Shown one piece after another: positions 33,434 to 43,880 of a DNA stretch of 64,000 bases. A program made the position numbers and the translations under genes. The stretch spans positions 13,158,159 through 13,222,158 of the forward strand of contig OZ025270.1 of assembly GCA_964019165.1 (NCBI GenBank), in the 5' to 3' direction. Each line of letters starts with the position of its first letter. The first letter of the stretch is position 1. The stretch is from Mastigias papua. Lineage: Eukaryota; Cnidaria; Scyphozoa; Rhizostomeae; Mastigiidae. The notes beneath the pieces were generated by a model, which saw nothing but the letters and a program-made list of their open reading frames with translations, did not search any database and was not told the DNA's origin.

Positions 33434-35263
33434 TTAAAACCAATGTATAGGGTAGAGCGAGTTTAAGCTAAAGCCGAATTGTTGGAATTTCTGTGCTGCG
33501 ATATAGCGAATAAATGTATTGAAGCAAAGGTTAAAGGTGAGAGGGCTTAAGGAATCACCCTGTAGAACGCCACGACCAACCTTAATAAAAGGAGTTGTGA
33601 AATGCTGGGAGATAATGGAAGTGTAGAAATCTGAATAAAGACTATTGATGAGCCCTTGTATTTGATCAGGAATGTGATGATATTTCAATACTGCTGGAAT
33701 GAGATTATGGTGGACTTCCCCAAAAGCGTTTTTAAGATCAAGTAATGTGATAACTACAGAGCGCTGTTTTATTCTAGCTTTGTTGATTATCTGCGACATT
33801 TGAGCTGTGTGTTCGTACGTACCTGACAATTTAGGCATGAAACCCTTTTGAATGCGATGTTCAATGTATCCATTGGCTGATAGAAATGCAAACATGGAAT
33901 CTCTCAAGCATGATGTGAATATTTTCAGCGGAGTGGTTTCCAGAGTAATGGGCCTAAAGTTAGCAGGGTCAGATTGGTCACCTTTTTTATGGATAAGCAC
34001 TGTGCAAGCCTTCTTCCATTCGTTGGGGATTTCCCCAGACTGCCAGACAGTGCGAAAGGCTTCCGTCAAGTATGATCTGAGGTATGGACACCGTTTGAAA
34101 GGAATAATTGAAAGTTGATCGAGAGGGCAAGGAGAACCAGATGCTTTGATTCGTCGAACCACTTTCGTAATTTGCTTATATGAAGGTGGAGAGAGATCAA
34201 ATGGAGAAGTTGGAAGGGGAAGAGATGGAATCCAATCTGGAATTTGAAAATTCTTTGTGGTATTGAGAGAGCTAAAGAATTTAGAAAAGAAATCAGTGCA
34301 CGTTGAAACGTCGAAAGAAGGTAATTTTACGGCACTCTTTTTGAAAATGTTTTTTACATAACCCCTGAAGTTCACTCTAATCTTTTCATCGTCATTCCTA
34401 TCACTATTTGCTGGTCTTGATTTGTTTAGCCTGTTCCTCAGAAGGTGCGAGACATACCGAATCTCAGCAATATCAGCTCCGCTGTTTTTTAGTTGTTTAA
34501 GACAAGACTTAAGTTTGTAGTTTGAGTAGCCATTATATTTAATATCCAAATCAGCGTTTTTAGTAGAATTTACCTCTCCAAACTCTTGCTCGAAATAACT
34601 GTAGATAACGTTATTCATGTTGCTAATAATATTAGAGAGATTGTATGTTGTGATTTCAGCTATTGGCAATGCAGCTGTAAAGTAGTCGTTAGCAAGCTTC
34701 CACTGGTTAAAAGATTTTGGCAGTTTAACTCCAGCTTTAATCAAAACAATGTCATCTATAACTGTATTTCGCTCTGGCTCAACAGCAACTGGTTCGATGT
34801 AACGCTGGATCTCAAACGTTTCTCCAGCTAGGCCATTAATGACACGGCAGCTGCGATGGTGCATTTTCAAACCTTTACGACCGTTACAAATTTTTCCGCA
34901 ACTGCATGTTATGGTGGAACAATTTTGATTCGGAGAAGAGAGACTTTGAGGAGAAACTGCAGCATCTTTTCCATCAGTAGCGTCATCCTGATCAGTGTCT
35001 TTATTCCCTTTGATTTTATCTTTGCAACGCCAGACGTGGCGGCCTAATGATTTAAACTCCTTGCCGCAGAAAGTGCAAGCAACCAAAATGAGTAAAAATG
35101 ACGTAAATGTACAACGAATCATAACTTCAGAGCGCAAAATAATCCTTTGAGATGTGAGATATAAACGTACCAAAATGAATAACCTTAGTACAAACAAGAA
35201 CTTAGGTACTATAAAACAGTAGTATTCGTGCGCAAAAAGAACGTCCATCCGCCATTTGCTCAA
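33434..35263 (-). pseudogene. Family B LINE protein, N-terminal part: zinc fingers and RT up to the catalytic motif
   Basis: 609 codons. A likely true start is the Met of MIRCTFTSF (~35122), close to the first zinc finger CTFCGKEFKSLGRHVWRCK. A second Cys-rich motif follows, CSCGKICNGRKGLKMHHRSC. RT blocks: FRPITLETTPLKIFTSCLRD, TLLDLKNAFGEVHHNLI and GRGVLQGDSLSPLTFNLCFN. The frame ends HWF-TAA at 33434-33436, where other copies read HWFQFADDAA; a C-to-T change in CAA explains the stop. Fingers of this kind bind target DNA in R2/NeSL-group LINEs. Confidence 0.85.
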
Positions 35264-35274
35264 CGATAATAGTC

Positions 35275-35290
35275 AATAATAATAATAATG

Positions 35291-35333
<43 letters not shown>
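35275..35333. repeat. (TAA)n microsatellite between two head-to-head LINEs
   Basis: About 19 AAT units with one ATG variant. The left neighbour is the 5' end of a minus-strand family B element; the right neighbour is the 5' end of the plus-strand R4/Dong-type element. Confidence 0.9.
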
Positions 35334-38300
35334 GGTTCTAAAGACTGTTATAGCCGGGGTGGCTAAGGAAGATGAGCACCTTATGCCTAAAAAATGCCCC
35401 AAATGGCATGCGCAATATATAGCCTCTGACAGTCCAGTCCAGCTCCTAGCCTTCACGTGGCAGAACCGTTTCGAACAGATAGGAGTAGGGCAAAAGGCGA
35501 GTATATGGCGCCTTCCAGAAAACCATTGCTCCGGGTAGACTGAGCTCGTAAGCCATGGTAGGCACTCAGTCTAGGAGAAGGAAAACTCTAATTACAAACC
35601 AGAGTGGATGGGACTCTTTAGTCTTGGCTGACAGCCCATCTAGGTGATGGTGTCACAAATAAAAACACCCAGGAAGGAAAACCCGTATAACCAACCTACC
35701 ATTGAACATGGAAAATTATCAAAGAAAATCATCCCGCATCGCTCGTCGCGCGGTTAAACAAGGAGCGCGTCCCTCAGTGATGGACCAGGCTGAGGTCGAA
35801 AAATTGGCGACTGGAACAAATTCCTCAACAGAAAGTCTGTATGGTAACCAGAACCAGGAAGATTCCAACCCTGGCCCGTCAGACACACCATCACAACAAA
35901 GACGAACAAACCGTAAAAGAAGTAAATGGACACGAGAGGAATATAGATATGTCTTGTATGCTTACTACCATGCGCTTGAAAAACCATCTGGAACAAACAG
36001 CACAGCAAGAGCTTATGAGATATGGAGAAGCAATAACAAAGATGTTAGAACTTACATTGATGCAAATAAGCTAGCAAATGTCAGAAGAGATATTATAAAG
36101 AATAAAAGACTAACTGACATAGAAATTCATAATATTAAAGAAGAAGTTAGAAAAGAGATCGCTATTCAATCCAAAGAAAACACGACAGAAGTGCCAAGCA
36201 TGAACAAAGATCTACCATCAACAACAGAAACAGGTAATACAGTTAGACAGATTATAGAGAACGAAGATACAGTTGCAAAAGAAGCAAACGATGTAGAAAC
36301 TGAGCAAATTACAGTCGAAGAAATGGGCCAAGAAATGAGTGAAAACCCAGAGAGCATAACACCAAACTTTCAAACTAATGATGTTGAGATTATGAGGCAG
36401 AATATATTGAGGGAGCTGGGAATAGTACAAAATATAGAGATGAACAAGAGAGAGATCCTCCATAAGATCCAAAGCAACAAAAACACCAAGTTAAAAATAA
36501 AAACGGCGAACATTGCCCTTAAGGAAATATTAAAAATGAGGGAACCAAACCTCAGCGAACTTAACAATTTAATATATGCGGCTGCAAAGGTAGTAACTGA
36601 AGAATGCATAGGTAGTAAGAAGAGAAAAGATAACATAAGAAGGAAACCAATATGGAAGGAGAAAATAGAAAAAGAGATAGAGCAAATGCGAAGAGACCTA
36701 TCTATTATTAGTGAATTACAAAGGAGAATTGATGTTAAAGGAAGGAAATGCAGAAGAATGATTAAAGTACACCAACTCACTAAAGAGAATATAGCATCAG
36801 TGAAAGAAACAATAAAGCAGAAAATGCAGCTCAAAGCGCAGAGAATTAGGAGATACGAAAGAAGATCAAAGTTTTATAGACAGAATATGATTTTTAAGAC
36901 TGATGCAAGGAAATTTTACAGAGAAGTGGGGAAGGAAAAAGTAGCGGTAAAGGATACCCCGCCAATTGAAAAGGTCGAAGAGTTTTGGAAGGGCATTTGG
37001 AGTAATGATAGACCATTCAATGAGAATGCAGAATGGATTAAAACCATAGAGGAAGGTAAAGAACATATTGAAGAACAACAATGGATAGATATAAGCACCG
37101 AAGAAGTCGAAATGGCTCTAAAAAAATCACACAAATGGAAGTCAGCAGGAGTAGATAAAATAACAAACTTTTGGTTACATTCACTCTCATACACACATGA
37201 TCTTCTCGCAGTTCTACTTTCTGAGATCGTAAGAAACCCAGAAAACACCCCAGATTGGCTATCAGAAGGGCTGACTTACTTGCTCCCCAAAACTACAGAA
37301 ACATATCAGCCAAAGAACTATAGACCAATAACATGCCTAAGTACAATACACAAGCTGCTCACCTCAATTATCACTGATAGAACATATGCATTCATAGAAT
37401 CTAATGATCTGTTCCCCATAGAGCAAAAGGGGTGCAAAAGAGGATCATATGGGTGTAAAGATCAACTTCTAATAAATCGAATGGTCATAGAGAATTGTAA
37501 AAGCAGGCAAAGAACGCTCAGTATGGTTTGGATTGACTATCGTAAAGCCTTTGATAGCGTACCTCATAATTGGATAATAAAAACCCTTCAGTTACAAAAG
37601 ATCTCTTCAATCATAATCAATTTTTTAAAGGTAAATATGTCATTTTGGAAAACCAATCTTATACTATCACACGAAAATGGTACACTTAGATCAAACCCCA
37701 TCGATGTAAAATGTGGTATCTTTCAGGGGGACTCGCTATCACCCCTTATATTTTGCCTTGCGTTAGCCCCTCTGTCTCAAATACTGAATGATACAGGATA
37801 TGGCTATAAGATCCACAACAGAAACATTAATCACCTATTTTACATGGATGACTTGAAGTTATTTGCCAAGAATGATAATGAGCTTGAGGGACTGCTACAA
37901 ACAGTAAAGAAATTTAGTGATGATATAGGAATGACATTCGGACTAGACAAATGTGCAAAAGCATCGTTTAAAAGAGGTAAGCTGACAAAATCAACATCAT
38001 TAGAGCTGGACAGGATCACGATCATAAGAGACCTTGATCAAGAAGAGTTTTACAAGTATCTTGGGGTCAATGAATGTGACGGAATCCAACATAGCCAAAT
38101 GAAAGAAACGATAAGGAAAGAATGTTACCGTAGAGTTCGTGCAATACTGAAAACTGAACTTAATTCTGCAAATCGCATAGAAGCTATAAACACTCTAGCC
38201 ATCCCCGTAGTTACATACAGCTTTAACATAGTCAACTGGACACTATCCGATATCAAGAAAATTGATACCAAAATCAGAAAACTCATGTCGTGCAACCGGA

Positions 38301-39546
38301 TGCATCATCCAAAAGCTGACGTAGATAGACTTCACATTCCAAGGAAGGATGGGGGCAGGGGATTGATTCAACTAGAACTAAGCCTGAAAACAGCAACAAT
38401 TGGCTTACAGAGATACCTTGAAACAACTAAGGACTGGATGCTACAGTTAGTAAATACCCATGAAGGGACCAAAAGAATGCACTCAGTTAAGAAAGAAAGC
38501 AGTAAGTTTGCTGTCGAGCTAAATATAGAAACATCAATGGACGATGACTTACCAAGTGCAATACAAGCTAAGAACCTAAAGAAGAGAGCCAAACAAGAAG
38601 GATTAAAGAAAATATTAGAAACTTGGAAAGGAAAACCTCTTCACGGTCAATATCCAAAACGTAGTCAACAAGCTGATGTTGATCAAGAGAAAACAAACCA
38701 GTGGTTGCGTGCAACGGGCCTTAAGGCTGAAACAGAAGGTTTTATCATAGCTGCGCAAGACCAAAGCCTGCCCACCAGAAATTACCAGTCAAAAATAGTG
38801 AAAAATGGGGTTAGTCCCAAATGCCGCTTTTGTGATCAATATGACGAGACAATAGATCATCTAGTTTCAGGATGCCCTATACTGACGCCAAAAGAATATA
38901 AAGCCAGACATGATAGAGTTGGACAATACTTACATTGGATAATTTGCAAGCATTATGATATGTCGCATTCTGCCAAGTGGTATGAACATACAACCCCACC
39001 GGTAGTGGAGGGAGAGAACATCACAATACTATGGGACTTCTCAATACATACAGATAGATCGATTCAAGCAAATAAGCCAGACATAGTCATTAAAGATCAC
39101 AAGAACAAAACATGCTTTCTTGTTGACATGGCAATCCCTACAGATAGAAACATTTCTATTAAAGAATTTGATAAGCTGTCTAAGTATAAAGACCTTCAAA
39201 TTGAGATAAAGCGAATGTGGCATCTTAAGACAACTGTCATACCTATTGTAGTTGGTGCACTTGGCATGGTTAAAAGGGGAATTCAAAACCATCTAAAATC
39301 AATACCTGGAGAGCCAAAGTTACAAGAAATACAAAAAATAGTCCTCACAAGTACGGCACACATTCTCCGCAAAGCACTTTCAATATAAAAGAAGACCTGA
39401 ACAGTATAGATAGAATTATGTATTGACCACTGAACTGTATATTAATGTTAGCATACAAGCAAAACGCCTTCTTGCTGCCACAGGTTTCGGGATGATTCCC
39501 GGCAGCTTGATTGTACATATCCGAGATAAAAAGACATTTTCAAAAA
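35334..39546 (+). mobile_element. R4/Dong-type LINE, apparently full length, flanked by (TAA)n on both sides
   Basis: 5' UTR of ~370 bp starting GGTTCTAAAGACTG, one long ORF, ~157-bp 3' UTR ending GACATTTTCAAAA, then (TAA)n at 39547-39572. Dong elements of the R4 clade are known to insert in TAA repeats, which fits both flanks. This is the most intact element of the window. Confidence 0.85.
35708..39388 (+). CDS. R4/Dong-type LINE protein: Myb-like, reverse transcriptase, restriction-like endonuclease
   Basis: ATG at 35708 (MENYQRKSSRI), ~1226 codons, no interruption. The N-terminal KRSKWTREEYRYVLYAYY (residues ~72-90) resembles a Myb-type DNA-binding helix. The RT spans ~residues 520-800: KNYRPITCLSTIHKLLTSII, WIDYRKAFDSVPHNWI, CGIFQGDSLSPLIFCLALAP and the catalytic FYMDDLKLF. 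The C-terminus has the knuckle CRFCDQYDETIDHLVSGC (C-x2-C-x7-H-x4-C) and the endonuclease core KPDIVIKDHKNKTCFLVDMA, then KFDKLSKYKDL-like residues. All key RT and nuclease residues are present, so the protein could be active. Such proteins nick a specific target and prime reverse transcription there. Confidence 0.93.
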   Translation: MENYQRKSSRIARRAVKQGARPSVMDQAEVEKLATGTNSSTESLYGNQNQEDSNPGPSDTPSQQRRTNRKRSKWTREEYRYVLYAYYHALEKPSGTNSTARAYEIWRSNNKDVRTYIDANKLANVRRDIIKNKRLTDIEIHNIKEEVRKEIAIQSKENTTEVPSMNKDLPSTTETGNTVRQIIENEDTVAKEANDVETEQITVEEMGQEMSENPESITPNFQTNDVEIMRQNILRELGIVQNIEMNKREILHKIQSNKNTKLKIKTANIALKEILKMREPNLSELNNLIYAAAKVVTEECIGSKKRKDNIRRKPIWKEKIEKEIEQMRRDLSIISELQRRIDVKGRKCRRMIKVHQLTKENIASVKETIKQKMQLKAQRIRRYERRSKFYRQNMIFKTDARKFYREVGKEKVAVKDTPPIEKVEEFWKGIWSNDRPFNENAEWIKTIEEGKEHIEEQQWIDISTEEVEMALKKSHKWKSAGVDKITNFWLHSLSYTHDLLAVLLSEIVRNPENTPDWLSEGLTYLLPKTTETYQPKNYRPITCLSTIHKLLTSIITDRTYAFIESNDLFPIEQKGCKRGSYGCKDQLLINRMVIENCKSRQRTLSMVWIDYRKAFDSVPHNWIIKTLQLQKISSIIINFLKVNMSFWKTNLILSHENGTLRSNPIDVKCGIFQGDSLSPLIFCLALAPLSQILNDTGYGYKIHNRNINHLFYMDDLKLFAKNDNELEGLLQTVKKFSDDIGMTFGLDKCAKASFKRGKLTKSTSLELDRITIIRDLDQEEFYKYLGVNECDGIQHSQMKETIRKECYRRVRAILKTELNSANRIEAINTLAIPVVTYSFNIVNWTLSDIKKIDTKIRKLMSCNRMHHPKADVDRLHIPRKDGGRGLIQLELSLKTATIGLQRYLETTKDWMLQLVNTHEGTKRMHSVKKESSKFAVELNIETSMDDDLPSAIQAKNLKKRAKQEGLKKILETWKGKPLHGQYPKRSQQADVDQEKTNQWLRATGLKAETEGFIIAAQDQSLPTRNYQSKIVKNGVSPKCRFCDQYDETIDHLVSGCPILTPKEYKARHDRVGQYLHWIICKHYDMSHSAKWYEHTTPPVVEGENITILWDFSIHTDRSIQANKPDIVIKDHKNKTCFLVDMAIPTDRNISIKEFDKLSKYKDLQIEIKRMWHLKTTVIPIVVGALGMVKRGIQNHLKSIPGEPKLQEIQKIVLTSTAHILRKALSI

Positions 39547-39572
39547 ATAATAATAATAATAATAATAATAAT
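39547..39572. repeat. (TAA)n at junction of Dong-type and family B elements
   Basis: Eight to nine AAT units directly between the 3' end of the Dong-type element and the 3' end (poly-T on this strand) of a minus-strand family B copy. A separate A26 run occurs at 39682-39707 within the family B 3' UTR. Confidence 0.85.
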
Positions 39573-41298
39573 TTTTTTTTTTAAAACATTGTTCATTTTG
39601 ATACTAATAACTAATCTACAATAATACACCTCACTAAAACTAGGCAGTGTAATATTGGCTGCTTCACATTGGATTAGAAACAAAAAAAAAAAAAAAAAAA
39701 AAAAAAACAAGCAATAAACTAAAAATTATGAATGATATAAATTTAGTTAAAATGTTCACTCAGAAGTCCATCAAATCTGGGTCAGTCCAATCTTTGTTTC
39801 GGCGGCAAAATATATAATAGGTGGACCGAATAGCAATGGCCATGACTTTTGAAACTAGACGTTTTTGATGTATTTCTGGTAAATCTAGACTTTTCAACAG
39901 ATTGAATAGAGAATCGCAAGAACTGTCAAGTACACCTAAAGCACTCATAGACATGTTGATAAAATTGATCTCCTGATACGATGTTGACAATGCAGTAATT
40001 AGGGGTCTGTACTTATTCAACTTTCGGTCACTGTTAATCTTAAGATTGCTCTCAAAACCTACTGTTAGTTCGAGGATATGTATTTTATTGTTATGCCTAT
40101 TATGTAAGATAAGATCAGGTCTAAAGGTATCTCCAGTAATCAAGCTAGGAGATGGAAATGAAGGTAGGTCAGCGTAGATAGACCAATCTGTCAAATGTGA
40201 TAGACTTTTTGAGAGGCATAAGAGAACTGAATCGTGTCTCCAAGTATATCTTCCATGATCAAGATAGTGTTTGCAGCTCGATACTATATGTTGCAAGGTT
40301 TCACTTTGTAGACAAAAGGAGCAAGAGGGTGATTCAGAAAGAGACCATTTATGAAGATTTTTCCTAGTGGCGAGAGTGTTGTTTAAGTATTTGACAGTAA
40401 AGTTAAATATATTTTTGGGTAGACTCTGTTGAACCTTAGACCACATAGATGTAGTGCTAGAAAGTGAGTATTTTAAGATAGATGAAATAACAAAACCTTG
40501 TGAAAGTAGCTCATGGTTGATTCTATCTTCATGCTTTGTTTGAATGGCTTTCAGTGCCTGCTTACTGTTTCTATACTGATCGTACTGTATATTGGTATGA
40601 TGGCTGGTTTCCTCCCAGAGATGTGTGATGTCATTGTTAGGTGAAGACTTCAATTTATTCCGAATGTTTGTCTGGCACTGTATAAATTTAATCGAAGGAA
40701 GTACAAGACTGATACCGTATTTAGATCTCTTAATTATTAGGCTGCTTAAAGTGGCACAAATGGGAAGCTCAAGCCATTGTCTAATATATTTCGAAGCAAT
40801 GCTGTCAAGGTTTTCAATGATCCAAGTTTTACTTATATCGGCAATGGTTAGGTTCCAAGAAATTTTCGACAATAGAAGACGATGGTAAAGGAGCAACTTG
40901 TTCTTTGGGTGACAAGATAAATCATTGATTTTGCTCATCAGAGTATTTGTGGTATCCAGAAGATCAGACATATGTTGGTGATTATTCATAGTAAAGTTGA
41001 AGTACCTGCCTAGATATCTAAATGAACTGTCAATTTGAACTGGAGGAACAACTGAATTGTTTATGGTGAGCTTCGGAAGAAATTGTATAGAGGAGGTTGA
41101 AGCTTTCCTTATACCAAATGTTGAGCACTTATCTACCCTTAGTATCATTCCTGCCCATGTGCACCAGCGAGAAAAGTGGTTTAGAAGCAACTGATTTTCA
41201 TTTTCAAGACTAGTGATGACGGCGGCATCGTCTGCGAATTGAAACCAGTGAACAGGAAAAAGGGAGTCGAGAGAATAACCAAACTGTTTGAATTTAAA

Positions 41299-41299
<1 letters not shown>
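39573..41299 (-). mobile_element. Family B LINE, 5'-truncated, flanked by (TAA)n on both sides
   Basis: The 3' end at 39573 abuts (TAA)n; the 5' truncation at ~41299 abuts another (TAA)n (41300-41350). The internal frame is open throughout. The 3' UTR matches the copy at 31.8 kb. Confidence 0.85.
39760..41295 (-). pseudogene. Family B LINE C-terminal half, frame open
   Basis: About 510 codons homologous to family B from KQFGYSLDSLFPVHWFQFAD onward; the formal ORF start at 41406 lies in flanking repeat DNA. Contains FADDAAV, GRYFNFTMNN, the knuckle CSFCLQSETLQHIVSSC, RPDLIL and the endonuclease acidic residue in HILELTVGFESN, and ends NKDWTDPDLMDF. Zinc fingers and most RT palm blocks are missing, so it is non-functional by truncation only. 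It shows the intact Gln codon that is TAA in the 33.4-kb copy. Confidence 0.85.

Positions 41300-41350
<51 letters not shown>
41300..41350. repeat. (TAA)n microsatellite
   Basis: About 17 AAT units at the truncated 5' end of the preceding family B copy. Confidence 0.9.
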
Positions 41351-41508
41351 TTAAACAACACTAAATGCAGAATACGAAAGTAGACACGAGTGCTTTCGCA
41401 AGCCACTCTGTCTTCGGCCTAGTTAACAAGGTGTTGGTTTATATAAAATCTATCCAAACAGTCTAGCAAAAATCTACCAAACAAACTAACAGTATTACAC
41501 TTCTACTA

Positions 41509-43581
41509 ACGTGCAACAACACTGTGATCGCCTAATCAATGTCTTAAACGGCTTTCGTATGCATAACTTACGTGTCAAAGCTACTAAATGCCATTTTGGT
41601 GCTAAAAGTGTTCGCTTTCTTGGATATGTTGTTTCTAGCAAGGGGGTTCATACTGACTCACAAAAGATTGATGTCATGTCTTCTCTTTCTACCCCCCTTA
41701 CCCTTGAACATGGGCGCTCTTTTTTAGGCCTTGCAGGCTACTATAGGCGTTTTATCCCCAATTTTGCCACTATCGCAGCCCCGTTGGTAGGCTTAACTAA
41801 GAAAGGGAAGCACGTTTGTTGGGGTGATAAACAGCAAGAAGCATTTACCCATCTTAAGCAGCTATTATGTACTGCCCCCGTCCTGGCATACCCCCGTCTT
41901 GATGAGCCATCTGTCTTACAGACAGATGCCTCAGACCTAGGCCTTGGCGCTGTGCTAACTCAGAGCGATAACTCAGGCCTCGACCGTGTTATCTCTTATG
42001 CAAGCCGAGCTTTAACTCTGTGCTAACTCAGAGCGATAACTCAGGCCTCGACCGTGTTATCTCTTATGCAAGCCGAGCTTTAACTAACAGAGAGAAAGGC
42101 TTTTCTATCACCGAGAAGGAAGCTCTAGCAATTGTCTTTGCTACCGATCATTTCCGTCCCTATCTGCTAGGACGAAAATTTGAAGTCGTTACCGATCATA
42201 GTGCCTTGCGTTGGCTGCATTCCGTTGAGCCCAAAGGGCGCTTAGCTCGTGAGGACACTCGCTTGAAAACTGTCATTGATTTGAAATCTTCCGGGATGCC
42301 TAAACCCCCGTTATTTGTCTGGCGTCACAATTCCATTTTAAAGGCACTCTGGCATTGTTGGGATTCCCTATACATTGTTGACGGTATGCTTGTCAAAAGT
42401 GACAACCCGGAGAAGCTTTTGCCTGAATATTCCTTCGTTATTCCTTCGCAGCTGGTCCTGTCCGTGCTTCAGGGCATTCATAGTAGTCCTTTTGCAGGGC
42501 ACTTGGTTTGAAAAAGACCCTTTTGCGCACCAAAAACCGCTTTTTCTGGCCGATGATGAAAAAAGACATTTTCCATTTTGTTCGCTCTTGTCCCGATTGC
42601 GCCCAGAGTAAACTGGACTCTTCCAGAAACACTACCCCCTTGCTGCCTATCCAGGTTAGTGAGCCTTTCGTTTTCTGGGCCATGGATTATATGGGTCCCC
42701 TTCCTGAAACGCCTAGGGGTAACAAGCACTTGCTAGTGGTCATGGACCATTTCACCAAGTGGTGCGAAATTTTTCCTACACCTGATCAAAAGGCACGCAC
42801 AGTTGCTCAGACCCTAGTTTCCAGTCTTTTCGGCCGGTTTGGCCCCCCTCACATTGTCCATTCTGACCAGGGGCGGAACTTTGAAAGTCATTTAATGCAT
42901 GAAGTCTGTCAAATCATGGGTACATATAAGTTTAGAACCACTGCCTATCACTCCCATTGTGATGGATTGGTGGAAAGACAAAATCGCACCATTCAAGAAA
43001 TGCTTTCAGCATTGGTTTCCCAGCAGCAAGACGACTGGGATATTTGGGTCAGTGTGGTTGCTTATGCCTATAACACCAGTACACACGAGGCTACTGAGTT
43101 TAGCCCCTATGAGCTTGTATTTGGTCGTACCGCCCTTACTCCCATTGAAATCGATTTAGACATACCTCTAAAAAATCCAAGTAGCCAGTCAGAATATTCG
43201 CAGTCAGTTCGTCGCTCTCTTCGGTCTCTCAAACAGTCAGCCGAGCAGAATCTTGTTGCTAGTAGATCTCAGCAGAAAAAGCACTACGATCAGAATATTA
43301 AGGAATGGGTGCCTTTCCCCGTCGATAGTTCAGTGTGGCTTCGTCGCCCTAAACCCTGGAAATTTGGTAGAAGGTGGATTGGATCATTCCGGGTGATTTC
43401 TAGACAAGGGGTCAATTATACCATACGCTCTTCTGAGAGTAGGGATAGAGTTGTGCATCATAATAGCTTAAAAGCTTGTTTGCTCCATCAGGTACTGGAG
43501 CTGTGCATTATCCCATCCCTGAATCTTGGGACACAGCCATCCTATTTGACAACAGTCCCACTCACACAGACGGTGAAATAG
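41509..43581 (+). pseudogene. Ty3/gypsy pol (RT end, RNase H, integrase), 5'-truncated and frameshifted
   Basis: Begins inside the RT (QQHCDRLINVLNGFR, then FLGYVVSSKGVHTD and LAGYYRRFIPNFA). RNase H shows LQTDASDLGLGAVL and TEKEALAIVFATDHFRPYL. A 68-bp tandem duplication shifts the frame at 42018. The integrase (42508-43581) has SCPDCAQSK of the zinc domain, catalytic Asp in MDYMGPLPE, Asp in HSDQGRNFE and Glu in LVERQNRTIQE. A frameshift at ~42508 separates it from the upstream frame. Protease, gag and most RT are gone. The C-terminal chromatin-facing region is ordinary for gypsy; no chromodomain seen. Confidence 0.85.
41950..42085 (+). repeat. Exact 68-bp tandem duplication inside gypsy RNase H
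   Basis: 41950-42017 and 42018-42085 are identical (CTGTGCTAACTCAGAG ... GCTTTAACT). Since 68 is not a multiple of three, the frame shifts. Exact identity indicates a recent event, or an assembly artefact. Confidence 0.9.
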
Positions 43582-43685
43582 AGGCTCCACCACCCAACCG
43601 GGCTCGTCCTGCGAGACTGAGGCAGAACATAAATCCCCCCTTGAGGTTTGGAGACTTTGTTGCACATTAAATAACAGGGGGGTGG

Positions 43686-43880
43686 TGTAGCAATGACGTA
43701 AACCCATTGAATTGCTACTGGACATATTCGGACTTCGTTATGTTCCCCCCTCGTTGGTTGTAACAAAAGGCTAGCTCGGTTAGCATTTGAAGGTAGAAAT
43801 ATGACACTATAACTGGAGAGTAGTTGTATTTTTCTGGTGTCTCACTCTGCCGAATCTACGCGTCAAAATAGGACATTACA
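43686..43880 (+). mobile_element. Probable 3' LTR of the 41.5-kb gypsy element (right end uncertain)
   Basis: A polypurine tract AACAGGGGGGTGG (43672-43685) is followed by TGTAGCAATGACG, the expected LTR start. A plausible TG...CA unit ends at ...GGACATTACA (43880). No second LTR exists in the window to confirm the length, and it could extend further. Confidence 0.5.

Larger units (their letters stand above)
31787..35274 (-). mobile_element. Family B LINE (restriction-like endonuclease type), near intact
   Basis: Minus-strand element: 5' end beside (AAT)n at 35275, coding 35263-31958, 3' UTR to ~31790. The 3' UTR block around GTACACCTC (31830-31870) matches the other minus copy at 39610-39650. 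A single nonsense codon splits the protein. It lies head-to-head with the R4/Dong-type element across the shared microsatellite. Confidence 0.85.

Noticed and set aside
35754..39292. Long minus-strand ORFs opposite the Dong-type gene (up to 154 codons)
   Set aside because: Hydrophobic antisense shadows of an A-rich coding strand; the plus frame has all catalytic motifs.
41300..41406. Family B protein starting at Met 41406
   Set aside because: The first ~35 codons read through (TAA)n and flanking DNA; homology starts at ~41295.
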